Below, one piece after another: positions 49,340-58,431 of a DNA stretch of 64,000 bases (positions within the stretch are counted from its first letter, which is position 1; the number at the start of each line of letters is the position of its first letter). The notes under the pieces were generated by a model, which was not told where the DNA came from, did no database searches, and worked only from the letters and a program-made list of their open reading frames with translations. Both the position numbers and the translations under genes were made by a program. Source of the DNA: Cupriavidus pauculus (GTDB lineage Bacteria; Pseudomonadota; Gammaproteobacteria; Burkholderiales; Burkholderiaceae); the NCBI RefSeq assembly GCF_008693385.1, contig NZ_CP044065.1:2976001-3040000 (forward strand). Reading direction: 5' to 3'.

Positions 49340-50620
49340 ATGACGTTTCAAGCCTACCTCGATATTTTTCGCAATCGCCGGATTGGCGCCATGCTCACGC
49401 TCGGCTTTGCCTCGGGGCTGCCACTGGCGCTCACGTCGGGCACGCTGCAGGCATGGATGACCGTGGAAGGCCTGGACATCAAGACCATCGCGTTCTTCTC
49501 GCTGGTGGGCCAGGCCTATATCTTCAAGTTCCTGTGGGCGCCGCTGATGGACCGCTTCACGCCGCCGATGCTCGGCCGGCGGCGCGGCTGGCTGCTGCTG
49601 ACGCAGATCGGGCTCGTGGCCAGCATCGCGGGCATGGCGTTCTGCCCGCCGCACGAGGCGTTATGGATGCTGGCCGCGCTGGCCACGCTGGTCGCGTTCC
49701 TGTCGGCGTCGCAGGACATCGTGTTCGATGCATACAGTACCGACGTGCTGCGCACGTCCGAGCGCGGTGCCGGCGCCGCGGTCAAGGTGCTCGGCTACCG
49801 GCTCGCCATGCTGGTCTCGGGCGGCCTTGCCCTGTATCTGGCCGACCGCGTGATGGGCTGGCCGCAGATGTACCTGTTCATGGCCGCGCTGATGGGCGTG
49901 GGCCTGCTCACGCTGCCGTGGGCGCCCGAGCCCGATACGCCGTCCCGTGCGCCGCGCACGATGGAGGACGCGATCGTCGGCCCGCTGCGCGATTTCTTCT
50001 CGCGCAAGGGCGCGTGGTGGCTGCTGCTGCTGATCGTGCTGTACAAGCTCGGCGATGCCTTCGCGGGCAGCCTGTCGACGACGTTCCTGATTCGCGGCCT
50101 CGGCTTCGATCCGGGCGAGGTCGGCATCGTCAACAAGACGCTCGGGCTGGCGGCGACCATCATCGGCGCGCTGTTCGGCGGCTCGATGATGGTGCGGCTG
50201 GGGCTCTATCGCTCGCTGATGCTGTTCGGGGTGCTGCAGGCGGTGTCGAACCTCGGCTACTGGTTCCTCGCGGTCACGCCGCCCCATCTGTGGTCGATGG
50301 GCGCGACCATCGCGGTGGAGAACCTGTGCGGCGGCATGGGCACGGCCGCGTTCGTCGCGCTGCTGATGACGCTGTGCAACCGCTCGTTCTCGGCCACGCA
50401 GTATGCGCTGCTGTCGGCGCTGGCCTCGATCGGCCGCGTCTATGTGGGCCCGACCTCGGGCTATATGGTCGAGGCATGGGGCTGGGCGCCCTTCTACCTC
50501 GCCACGGTCGTGGCCGCGGTGCCCGGCGTGGCGCTGCTATGGGCCATGCGCGGCACCGTCCATCGCTACGAGGCGCAGGCGCGCGAGCCGGAGAACACCG
50601 CCGTCGCCCGCCCCGCCTGA
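49340..50620 (+). CDS. AmpG-like MFS muropeptide permease
   Basis: A 426-residue, 12-helix major facilitator. It begins FQAYLDIFRNRRIGAMLTLG with FASGLPLALTSGTLQAWM, and carries FKFLWAPLMDR and the SASQDIVFDAYSTDVL segment, all typical of AmpG, which imports GlcNAc-anhydro-MurNAc muropeptides for recycling. Such products are made by lytic transglycosylases like the one at 18016-19980. Induction of AmpC-type beta-lactamases depends on AmpG in some relatives. It is divergent from the M48 gene. Confidence 0.88.
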   Translation: MTFQAYLDIFRNRRIGAMLTLGFASGLPLALTSGTLQAWMTVEGLDIKTIAFFSLVGQAYIFKFLWAPLMDRFTPPMLGRRRGWLLLTQIGLVASIAGMAFCPPHEALWMLAALATLVAFLSASQDIVFDAYSTDVLRTSERGAGAAVKVLGYRLAMLVSGGLALYLADRVMGWPQMYLFMAALMGVGLLTLPWAPEPDTPSRAPRTMEDAIVGPLRDFFSRKGAWWLLLLIVLYKLGDAFAGSLSTTFLIRGLGFDPGEVGIVNKTLGLAATIIGALFGGSMMVRLGLYRSLMLFGVLQAVSNLGYWFLAVTPPHLWSMGATIAVENLCGGMGTAAFVALLMTLCNRSFSATQYALLSALASIGRVYVGPTSGYMVEAWGWAPFYLATVVAAVPGVALLWAMRGTVHRYEAQAREPENTAVARPA

Positions 50621-50624
50621 CGGG

Positions 50625-51446
50625 TCACTCTTTGTAGTAGACGATTTGATGCGAGGTGGCGAGTAACTCGCCGGCCGCGCTCCAGATCTGCGCGGTCTGG
50701 TCGAAGAACCCCTGCCGGAACACCTGTGCCCGCGCGCACCCCAGCACGTGCTGGTCCCCCAGCGCCGCCAGCGTGTCCGCGTCGGCATGGAAATACGTGG
50801 TCAGCGACACGGTGCCCGCCGGCACGAAGCCCGCGCGCTTGAGGAAGATGCGCGGGTAGAAGCTGTCGCACCACGACGCAATGGCCGCATAGTCGGGCGT
50901 GCGCGCCGGCGCGTCGCGCAGCCAGAACTCGGTGATGCTGTCGGGATGCTCCGTCCCCGGCGTCGTGCCCGGCTTGGCGCCGCGCACGGCGCGGATATCG
51001 TAGGCGGAGAGCCACTTCACCGGCGCGAACCCGCCGATCGGCGGCAGCGTGTCCGCGGGCGGCGCCTCGGGCATGACCGCCTCGGGCGAACTCCACGTGT
51101 CGCGCCGCACCGCGAAGACCGCGCTGCCCGTGGTCGTCACCGCGCCGTTCTGGCGTACCGTCAGCGTCCAGTGCTGGGTCGAACGATTGGTGCGCGACGG
51201 CACAGCCTCGATCTCGAACGGCCCCTCGGCGATCGGCCCCGCAAAATTCACGGTCAGCGCGATCGGATCGCCGAGGCGTTCGGGGTGTTGCAGCGCGGCC
51301 TGCAGCATCGTGGCCGCCGTGATGCCGCCGAACGGCCCGATCATGTTCCAGTAATTGGGCGTGGTACGGCCGTCGAAGCGGTGTTCGCCGACGGGCGCCA
51401 GCTGCAGCGCCTCGTCGAACGGATGGAGATCAGACGTTGAGGACAT
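50625..51446 (-). CDS. double-hotdog acyl-CoA thioesterase (TesB-like)
   Basis: A 273-residue thioesterase with two hotdog halves: PNYWNMIGPFGGITAATMLQA in the first and SWCDSFYPRIF and SLTTYFHAD in the second. It likely hydrolyses medium or long acyl-CoAs. The ATG at 51446 is preferred because the in-frame extension to 51506 runs through a nested palindrome. It is convergent with the permease gene, with 4 bases between stops. The palindrome suggests control by a dimeric repressor. Confidence 0.85.
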   Translation of the reverse strand: MSSTSDLHPFDEALQLAPVGEHRFDGRTTPNYWNMIGPFGGITAATMLQAALQHPERLGDPIALTVNFAGPIAEGPFEIEAVPSRTNRSTQHWTLTVRQNGAVTTTGSAVFAVRRDTWSSPEAVMPEAPPADTLPPIGGFAPVKWLSAYDIRAVRGAKPGTTPGTEHPDSITEFWLRDAPARTPDYAAIASWCDSFYPRIFLKRAGFVPAGTVSLTTYFHADADTLAALGDQHVLGCARAQVFRQGFFDQTAQIWSAAGELLATSHQIVYYKE

Positions 51447-51452
51447 GAAAAA

Positions 51453-51495
51453 GCACGCTCGTTCGATAATGCTTCGAACAATAGGACGAGCGTGC
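51453..51495 (-). promoter_or_regulatory. nested palindromes before the thioesterase start
   Basis: Outer arms GCACGCTCGT (51453-51462) and ACGAGCGTGC (51486-51495) enclose an inner palindrome GTTCGA, seven bases, TCGAAC (51461-51479). The block ends 7 bases before the ATG. Both are perfect. The inner one has the size and spacing of a TetR- or GntR-like operator; the outer pair could fold the leader RNA. Confidence 0.7.
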
Positions 51496-51512
51496 GATTT
51501 CGTCAATCGGGA

Positions 51513-52124
51513 TCAGACCGCGCAAACCCGATAGACCGCGAGGCTGCCGCGCCAGTTGAAGCCCCAGTTGACGGTCACGCCTTCGTGCATGACCACGCGA
51601 TCGACCACGCGCAGGCCCACCTTGGGCGCCAGCGCCTCGAAGTCGCTGATCGTCAGCACGCGCACGTTCGGCGTGTTGTACCACTGGTAAGGCAGCGACT
51701 CGGACACCGGCATGCGCCCGCGGAACACCGACAGCCGATGCGGCCAGTATCCGAAGTTCGGGAACGAGACGATGCACTCGCGCCCCACGCGCAGCGTGTC
51801 GCGCAGCACCTGCGCGGTGTTGTGGATCGTCTGCAGCGTCTGCGACAGGATCACGGTGTCGAAGCTCTTGTCCTCGAACAGCGCGAGCCCGCCCTCGAGG
51901 TTCTGCTGAATCACGTGCACGCCCTTCTGCGCGCACGCCAGCACGCCCTCGTCGCGAATCTCGATGCCGTACGCCTGCACGCCGAGCTCGCGCTGCAGCA
52001 CGTTCAGCAGGCTGCCGTCGCCGCAGCCCGCGTCGAGCACCGTGGAATTCGGCTCGACCCAGCGCGCGATCGCGCGGAAATCCGGGCGCAGGGCCAGCAC
52101 GTCGGGATGGGATGCGGCATTCAT
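51513..52124 (-). CDS. metW: methionine biosynthesis protein MetW
   Basis: A 203-residue SAM-methyltransferase-like protein. The motif [15 protein letters not shown] is at about 29-43, with [11 protein letters not shown] and [15 protein letters not shown] following, as in the MetW family. In several proteobacteria MetX needs MetW for full homoserine acyltransferase activity. The start ATG 52124 overlaps the metX stop by 4 bases, so the two are translationally coupled. Confidence 0.95.
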   Translation of the reverse strand: MNAASHPDVLALRPDFRAIARWVEPNSTVLDAGCGDGSLLNVLQRELGVQAYGIEIRDEGVLACAQKGVHVIQQNLEGGLALFEDKSFDTVILSQTLQTIHNTAQVLRDTLRVGRECIVSFPNFGYWPHRLSVFRGRMPVSESLPYQWYNTPNVRVLTISDFEALAPKVGLRVVDRVVMHEGVTVNWGFNWRGSLAVYRVCAV

Positions 52125-53302
52125 ACGCCAATCTCCTCGGCAATGCGGTCGTAATACGCGCGCATCAGGTTGTGATAACGCGGATCGTCGAGCAGGAAGG
52201 CGTCGTGTCCGTGCGGCGCCTCGATCTCGGCGTACGACACCGGGCGCTTGTTGTCGAGCAGCGCCTTGACGAGCTCGCGGCTGCGGCTCGGGGCAAAGCG
52301 CCAGTCGGTCGTGAAGCTTGCCACCAGGAAGCTCGCCTGCGTTCCGGCCATGGCGCGCGTGAGGTCGCCGCCGAAGGCCAGCGCCGGATCGAAGTAGTCG
52401 AGCGCGCGCGTGATCAGCAGATACGTGTTCGCGTCGAAGTACTCGGCGAACTTGTCGCCCTGATAGCGCAGATAGCTCTCCACCTGGAACTCGACGTCGA
52501 ACGAGAAGCGGATGTCCTCGGCCTTCAGCGAGCGGCCGAATTTCTCGGCCATGTCCTCGTCCGACAGATACGTGATGTGCCCGATCATGCGGGCCACGCG
52601 CAGGCCGCGCTTGGGCTTGACGTTGTGCGCGTAGTAGTTGCCGCCATGGAAGTCCGGGTCCGACAGGATCGCGCTGCGCGCGACCTCGTTGAACGCGATG
52701 TTCTGCGCCGACAGCTTCGGCGTGGACGCCACGACGATGCAATGGCGCAGCCGCTCGGGATACTTGAGGCTCCAGGCCAGCGCCTGCATGCCGCCGAGGC
52801 TGCCGCCCATCACCGCCGCGAACTGCGTGATGCCGAACGCGTCGGCCACGCGCGCCTGCGCATCGACCCAGTCCTCGACGGTCACCACGGGAAACAGCGC
52901 GCCGTAGGGCGTGCCCGTGTCCGGATTGACGCTCATCGGGCCGGTCGAACCGAAGCACGAGCCGAGGTTGTTCACCCCGATCACGAAGAACCGGTCCGTA
53001 TCGAGCGGCTTGCCCGGGCCGACCATGTTGTCCCACCAGCCGACATCGCGCGGGTCGTGAGCGTATACGCCCGCCACGTGGTGCGAGGCGTTGAGGGCAT
53101 GGCACACCAGCACGGCGTTCGTCCGCCCGGCGTTGAGCGTGCCGTAGGTTTCCACCATCAGGTCGTAGCCGGACAGCTGGCTGCCGTTGCGCAGCTTCAG
53201 CGGTTCGGCGAAATGCATGCGTTGCGGCGTGACGATGCCGACGGAGTCGTTCGGCGCATCGGCGACGCTCAATACTGCGGCAGGAGGAGCAACATCGGTC
53301 AT
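52121..53302 (-). CDS. metX: homoserine O-acyltransferase MetX
   Basis: MetX acylates L-homoserine, the first committed step to methionine. The alpha/beta hydrolase nucleophile lies in [13 protein letters not shown], and [11 protein letters not shown] carries the catalytic His. [12 protein letters not shown] and [11 protein letters not shown] are family features. The protein has 393 residues. Betaproteobacterial MetX enzymes paired with MetW often use succinyl-CoA rather than acetyl-CoA, which I cannot decide from the residues alone. The start at ATG 53302 is preceded by a terminator and a SAM-II-like riboswitch, so SAM should shut the operon. Confidence 0.96.
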   Translation of the reverse strand: MTDVAPPAAVLSVADAPNDSVGIVTPQRMHFAEPLKLRNGSQLSGYDLMVETYGTLNAGRTNAVLVCHALNASHHVAGVYAHDPRDVGWWDNMVGPGKPLDTDRFFVIGVNNLGSCFGSTGPMSVNPDTGTPYGALFPVVTVEDWVDAQARVADAFGITQFAAVMGGSLGGMQALAWSLKYPERLRHCIVVASTPKLSAQNIAFNEVARSAILSDPDFHGGNYYAHNVKPKRGLRVARMIGHITYLSDEDMAEKFGRSLKAEDIRFSFDVEFQVESYLRYQGDKFAEYFDANTYLLITRALDYFDPALAFGGDLTRAMAGTQASFLVASFTTDWRFAPSRSRELVKALLDNKRPVSYAEIEAPHGHDAFLLDDPRYHNLMRAYYDRIAEEIGV

Positions 53303-53328
53303 GGAGCAGGCCCGTTGGCGACAGGCAT

Positions 53329-53380
53329 AAAAAAACCCGACTGGCGATGCGTCATTGCAACGCGGCCAAATCGGGCTTTT
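53329..53380 (-). terminator. intrinsic terminator in the metX leader
   Basis: On the minus strand AGCCCGATTTGGC pairs with GCCAGTCGGG around a GCGTTGCAATGACGC inner hairpin, followed by seven Ts at 53335-53329. It lies between the riboswitch and the metX start. This is the expected off-switch of a transcription-attenuating riboswitch. Confidence 0.9.
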
Positions 53381-53416
53381 CGCGGAGACTCCGCGCGGTG
53401 GATGCCGGGCATCGAC

Positions 53417-53528
53417 CAACCTCTTTAGCCGCATTTATATTGGCGGCAAGGCTGGTTCCGGCTCGAATTTCCCGGAATCTTCCCTGCTACCGCGCGCCCG
53501 CAAGCCAGTCATCAAATCGGCGCGACAC
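53417..53528 (-). ncRNA. SAM-II-like riboswitch upstream of metX
   Basis: The minus-strand leader contains TCGCGCCGATTTGA, then GGCTTGC, then GGCGCG closing a 6-base P1 stem, and ends with ATAAATGCGGCTAAAGAGG. These match the conserved SAM-II (SAM-alpha) features: GATTT after the first arm, CTTGC before the second, and the 3' GCTAAAGAG that forms the pseudoknot. About 50 bases, including a TTCCGG/CCGGAA hairpin, are inserted between P1 and the 3' segment. TATAAT at 53533-53538 puts the transcript start at the aptamer edge. SAM binding would favour the downstream terminator. Confidence 0.78.
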
Positions 53529-53572
53529 GGCGATTATAGTGCAAGTCGGCCCGGCGGGTCACCGGCGGCGAT

Positions 53573-54262
53573 TCACCCCAGCAGTACGCGCAGCTGGCCG
53601 TCGATGTACTCGCCGGGCAGCTTGCGGAAGCCGCTCTTCGCGTAGCGGTGCCAGTGTCCCTGCACGCTGGCCATGATCAGCGCGGCACGCACGGGGATAT
53701 CGGCATCGGACGGAAACGCGCCCTGCGTGACGGCCACCTTCAGGCACTGGCGCAGCGAGGCCTCGATGCGATCGACCATCTGGTTGATCCGCTCCTGCAG
53801 CCGCTCGTGTTCGCCGACCAGCGCCTCGCCGGTCAGCACGCGCGTCATGCCCGGATTCTTCTCCGCGAACGACAGCAGCATGCGCACGATCGCCTGCGCC
53901 TGGCGCAGGCCGTGTTCTTCCTGCAGCGTGATCTGGTTCACGAGGCCGAAGACGGTCTGCTCGATAAACGCAATCAGGCCCTCGAACATCTGCGCCTTGC
54001 TCGCGAAGTGGCGGTACAGCGCGGCCTCCGAGACCGAGAGGCGCGCGGCCAGCGCCGCGGTCGTGATCTTTTCCCCGCGCGGATGCTCGAGCATGCCGGC
54101 CAGCGTCTGCAGGATCTGGATGCGGCGTTCCCCCGGACGCGGCCGCTTGCGCGCCGACGTGCCCTCCGCCCCGGCTTCCGTCTCGGCCAGTTCGGCGGCG
54201 ACCTGCGCGCCAGCCTGGTTTCCCGATTCGCTCCCCATGTGTCGTGCGATGGTTTGATTCAT
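53573..54262 (-). CDS. slmA: nucleoid occlusion factor SlmA (TetR family)
   Basis: SlmA binds chromosomal sites and blocks FtsZ ring assembly over the nucleoid. The protein of 229 residues has a TetR-type helix-turn-helix, TTAALAARLSVSEAALYRHF, directly followed by ASKAQMFEGLIAFIE, a stretch distinctive for SlmA. The N-terminal 45 residues form a charged, low-complexity extension longer than in E. coli (198 residues). The start is ATG 54262; M9 is an alternative. It lies upstream of metX on the same strand but the metX leader has its own promoter. Confidence 0.93.
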   Translation of the reverse strand: MNQTIARHMGSESGNQAGAQVAAELAETEAGAEGTSARKRPRPGERRIQILQTLAGMLEHPRGEKITTAALAARLSVSEAALYRHFASKAQMFEGLIAFIEQTVFGLVNQITLQEEHGLRQAQAIVRMLLSFAEKNPGMTRVLTGEALVGEHERLQERINQMVDRIEASLRQCLKVAVTQGAFPSDADIPVRAALIMASVQGHWHRYAKSGFRKLPGEYIDGQLRVLLG

Positions 54263-54276
54263 GACCCAGTACCTTT

Positions 54277-55275
54277 TTATTGTTTGATGAGGTGATCCAG
54301 CGATTGTACTTTTATGTTCACATAACGTGGCCGGTTGACCACACGGGCACGCACCCGAGGCGCCGAATCGGGCTGCGACTGTGGCGCGCGGACATCGCTC
54401 GTACCCACTTCGCCTGCCTGCCGTCCCCCATTCGGGGGTACCTGGCTTTCCGCCGCCACCAGCGTCACCGACCGCTCCTGCGTGACGTGCGCGGCATGCC
54501 GCGCGTCCTCTTCGGCGATCGTCGCGCGCATGGCCGCGTCGTCGTTCGTGGCGGTCGCGGGCACCGCATGCGGCCGCGACGGCGCCAGCGTGCGCAGATG
54601 CCCGGTGATCCAGGCGGTCCGGATGCCCGTGCCCGCATAGTGCTTCAGGTGGGACAGCGTGTCCTCGACCAGAATGGCGCGGTGCGCGGGCACGCGCGCG
54701 CGCGCCAGCCACCGGCGCAGCATGCGCCGATCGGGCTTGGGCCGCAAATGGCCGTGCACCCACATGTCCTCCACGGCAATCACCCGCTCGAAAAAACGGT
54801 CGATGCCGGCAATCGCCATGACCGCGCGCGCGTAGTCGCGCGGCGCGTTCGTGATCAGGATCTTGCGGCCCGGCAACCGGCGCAGATGCGCGGCAAGCCC
54901 ACGCTGCACCCGCACCATGTCGCCGAGTTCGGGAAACGCGTGGGCCGCGCGCAGGAAGTCGTCGGGATCCACGCCATGATGTCGGATCATACCCAGCAAT
55001 GTCGCGCCGTACCGTTGCCAATAATCAACACGGACCTGGCTGGCGGTGGCGGCATCGGTGTCGAGCACGCGCGCGACATATTCGGTCATCAGCCGGTTGA
55101 TGGCCGGGAAGATCGCGTGGGAGGCGTCGTGCAGCGTGTTGTCGAGGTCGAACAGCCACACGTCGGGGCCGGACAGGTTGCCGGCCGGGCGTCGTACGAC
55201 GCGGGCGGCAAGGCGCTTGCCCGCGAGCGGCGTCCGCGTGAGGGCGCGGCGCGAGATCGGTTGTCTGGAGTTCAC
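54277..55275 (-). CDS. HAD pyrimidine 5'-nucleotidase with C-terminal extension
   Basis: A 332-residue HAD phosphatase. The motif I DxDxT is VWLFDLDNTLHD at about 39-50; ILITNAPRDYA gives motif II and KPDRRMLRRW with VEDTLSHL gives motifs III and IV. SDT1/YjjG-like members dephosphorylate UMP and related nucleotides. The core ends near residue 225; the remaining 105 or so residues are Ala/Pro/Arg-rich low complexity, ending VKSLDHLIKQ-like. The first 33 residues are Arg-rich and may also lie outside the fold. It precedes slmA by 14 bases on the same strand. Confidence 0.85.
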   Translation of the reverse strand: MNSRQPISRRALTRTPLAGKRLAARVVRRPAGNLSGPDVWLFDLDNTLHDASHAIFPAINRLMTEYVARVLDTDAATASQVRVDYWQRYGATLLGMIRHHGVDPDDFLRAAHAFPELGDMVRVQRGLAAHLRRLPGRKILITNAPRDYARAVMAIAGIDRFFERVIAVEDMWVHGHLRPKPDRRMLRRWLARARVPAHRAILVEDTLSHLKHYAGTGIRTAWITGHLRTLAPSRPHAVPATATNDDAAMRATIAEEDARHAAHVTQERSVTLVAAESQVPPNGGRQAGEVGTSDVRAPQSQPDSAPRVRARVVNRPRYVNIKVQSLDHLIKQ

Positions 55276-55342
55276 GCCGGGAGAGGAAAAAGGGGGGGAA
55301 GGGGGAGGACGTCCGATAGCGCCCGGCCGCCCCCGAGGGTGC

Positions 55343-56359
<1,017 letters not shown>

Positions 56360-56415
56360 TTAAAACAAGTTCGCGCGGGCTCGACAACAATCGAGAACGA
56401 TCGCGCCTGTAAAAG

Positions 56416-56676
56416 ATGTCACCACCTATGACCGACCCCACCCACACCGCCACGGTTCCCGAGGCACTGGCCAGCCGCTGCAGCCAGTGCGGCGCGGCGT
56501 TCGTGTGCGGCTACGTCGCCGGGCTCTCCACCTGCTGGTGCGCGCACGAGCCGTTCCTGCCCGCCAGCGGACTCGTGCCGGACCAGCTGTGCCTGTGCCC
56601 CGATTGCCTGCGGAAAAGGAAAGCCACGCTGGCAAATCGTCCGGACGAATGTCACAATCGCACTAAATTGACCTGA
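56416..56676 (+). CDS. cysteine-rich CWC family protein
   Basis: An 86-residue protein with nine cysteines arranged as RCSQCGAAFVCG, STCWCAHEP and LCLCPDCL. This is the Cys_rich_CWC family, probably a small metal-binding (zinc) protein of unknown role. The start may be 56416 or the ATG 12 bases later. It begins about 155 bases from argB on the opposite strand. Its 3' end overlaps the palindrome before the LysR gene. Confidence 0.85.
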   Translation: MSPPMTDPTHTATVPEALASRCSQCGAAFVCGYVAGLSTCWCAHEPFLPASGLVPDQLCLCPDCLRKRKATLANRPDECHNRTKLT

Positions 56677-56684
56677 CATTCGTC
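56644..56684. promoter_or_regulatory. palindromic operator candidate before the LysR gene
   Basis: GACGAATGTCA (56644-56654) and TGACATTCGTC (56674-56684) are perfect 11-base inverted arms 19 bases apart; allowing one extra C the similarity extends to TCGTC at both ends. It ends 12 bases before the LysR start at 56697 and overlaps the last codons of the CWC gene. Position and form fit an autoregulatory site, though a longer dyad than the usual T-N11-A LysR box. Confidence 0.7.
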
Positions 56685-56696
56685 CGACGAATAAAT

Positions 56697-57659
56697 ATGA
56701 ACAGCCTGCGCGGAATCGATCTCAACCTGCTCGTCGTGCTCGAGGCACTGCTCGCGGAACGCCATATCTCGCGCGCGGCGCTGCGGCTGCAGCTGAGCCA
56801 GCCCGCGGTCAGCCATTCGCTGGGCCGGCTGCGCCAGTTGCTCGACGATCCCCTGCTCGTGCGTGGCCAGGGCGGCCTCGTGCTGACGCCGCGCGCGCAT
56901 GAACTGGCGGCACCGCTTGCCGAGGCCCTCGCGCAGGTGCGCATCCTGCTCGGCCCCACGAGCTTCCAGCCATCCACCGCGCGCCGCACGTTCCGGCTCG
57001 CGATGTCCGACTACGGGGCACTCGTGGTGCTCCCGCATCTGCTGCGCACGCTGCGCAAGGCCGCGCCGAACGTCGATCTGACGGTGTCGCAGGCCAGCCG
57101 CGAAGCGATGACCGCGCAGGTGGCGGACGGCGAGGCGGACCTGGCCATCGGCGTGTTCGCCTACCGGCCCGAAGGCGTGCGGGAGACACCGCTGTTCGAG
57201 GATGGGTATGCCTGTGTGGTGGATGCCGCGACAGTGCGCGACAACGGCCGGCTCGATCAGGTGGCCTACCTCGCGCGTTCGCACGTGCTGGTGGCGAATG
57301 CCAGCGAGCCCATGGACGCGATCGATACCGCCGTGGCGAAGCTCGGCGGCCGCCGCAAGATCGCCTGCACGGTTCCGCACTGGAGCGTCGCACCCGCGCT
57401 GATCGCGGGGACCAACCTCGTGCTGACCACCGCGCGCCGCACGCTGGCGGCCATCGAGGACGACGCGCGTTACGCGGTGTTCGCGCCGCCGTTCAAGTCC
57501 GATGCATTGTCGGACTTTACCTGCAGCATGCTGTGGCACGCGCGCGCCGAGGCGGATCCCGGCCACACATGGCTGCGCGAGCGTGTGGCGCAGGCGGCCG
57601 CGCTCGTCGCGCAGGCCGGCCAGTCGCCGGCCGAGGCGCCGATCAGCCTCCGGGGCTGA
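56697..57659 (+). CDS. LysR-family transcriptional regulator
   Basis: A 320-residue LysR regulator. The winged HTH fills residues 1-60 (IDLNLLVVLEALLAERHISRA, then LRLQLSQPAVSHSLGRLR), followed by a periplasmic-binding-like effector domain from about 90. The NodD/LeuO-like subgroup is suggested by FRLAMSDYGALVVLPHLL. An inverted repeat just upstream suggests autoregulation. No obvious metabolic gene is adjacent, so its regulon is unknown. Confidence 0.9.
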   Translation: MNSLRGIDLNLLVVLEALLAERHISRAALRLQLSQPAVSHSLGRLRQLLDDPLLVRGQGGLVLTPRAHELAAPLAEALAQVRILLGPTSFQPSTARRTFRLAMSDYGALVVLPHLLRTLRKAAPNVDLTVSQASREAMTAQVADGEADLAIGVFAYRPEGVRETPLFEDGYACVVDAATVRDNGRLDQVAYLARSHVLVANASEPMDAIDTAVAKLGGRRKIACTVPHWSVAPALIAGTNLVLTTARRTLAAIEDDARYAVFAPPFKSDALSDFTCSMLWHARAEADPGHTWLRERVAQAAALVAQAGQSPAEAPISLRG

Positions 57660-57674
57660 CCGGTGCCGGGCTGA

Positions 57675-58172
57675 TCAATGCTTATGGTCGCCGTGGGCCA
57701 TGCCGCCCGCGGGCGCACCCGGCTGCGCCGCCTGCGCGGTCAGGTCGCGCACCTCGGCGGTCACACGCTGTTCGACGACCTTGCCGCCCTGCTCGATCTT
57801 CAGCGTCAGCGGCACCTTGTCGCCGGCTTTCAACTGCGTCTTCAGGTCCATCAGCATCACGTGATACCCGCCGGGCTTGAGCTCGACGTTCTGCATCTTC
57901 GGCAGATCGAGCGAACCGACCGGACGCATGCGCATCACGTTGTTCTCCATCTTCATCTCGTGCAGCTCGGCGGTGCCGACCGGCGACGACACGCCCACGA
58001 GCTTCGCGGCGTCGTGCGCGTGAATGGTCATGAACGCGCCCGAGGCGGTCTGCGCGGGCACCGTGCCACGCACCCAGGCGTTGGTGACATCGACCTGGGC
58101 GAAGGCCGCGCCGCTGGCGAAGAGCGCGGCGGCAGACATCACGGCCAACGCCGCGCGGGGAAAGGCTTGCAT
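57675..58172 (-). CDS. periplasmic copper chaperone PCu(A)C
   Basis: A 165-residue exported copper(I) chaperone. The signal peptide is QAFPRAALAVMSAAALFASG with cleavage near AFAQ. The copper ligands follow the family pattern: LHEMKMENNVMRM (His and Met) and GGYHVMLM (HxM). PCu(A)C delivers copper to the CuA or CuB site of cytochrome oxidases. I chose ATG 58172 because GGAG lies nine bases upstream; an ATG 15 bases earlier lacks a ribosome site. It is divergent from a RegB-like kinase, which senses respiratory redox state, so the neighbourhood is respiratory. Confidence 0.92.
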   Translation of the reverse strand: MQAFPRAALAVMSAAALFASGAAFAQVDVTNAWVRGTVPAQTASGAFMTIHAHDAAKLVGVSSPVGTAELHEMKMENNVMRMRPVGSLDLPKMQNVELKPGGYHVMLMDLKTQLKAGDKVPLTLKIEQGGKVVEQRVTAEVRDLTAQAAQPGAPAGGMAHGDHKH

Positions 58173-58431
58173 CTTGTACGTCTCCATGGAAAGCAGACAT
58201 TAGACCATGAGACCACGGCCTCCCGCCCGGCGTCAGGGCATGGGGACCATCGTCGAACCGCATAGTCTGGCAGCGCGCGGGATACGTCAGAATGCGGCAC
58301 GGTGTCGCATCCGCCGAAGCGGTGCGATGGCATTGTTACACTCGCGTCATGGGCCGAGCGTGCCCCGCGCTCGTTCCTCCATTCCAGTGATCACGAACTT
58401 GTTCCCGCCCTCCCTCGCCACGTGGCTCTCC

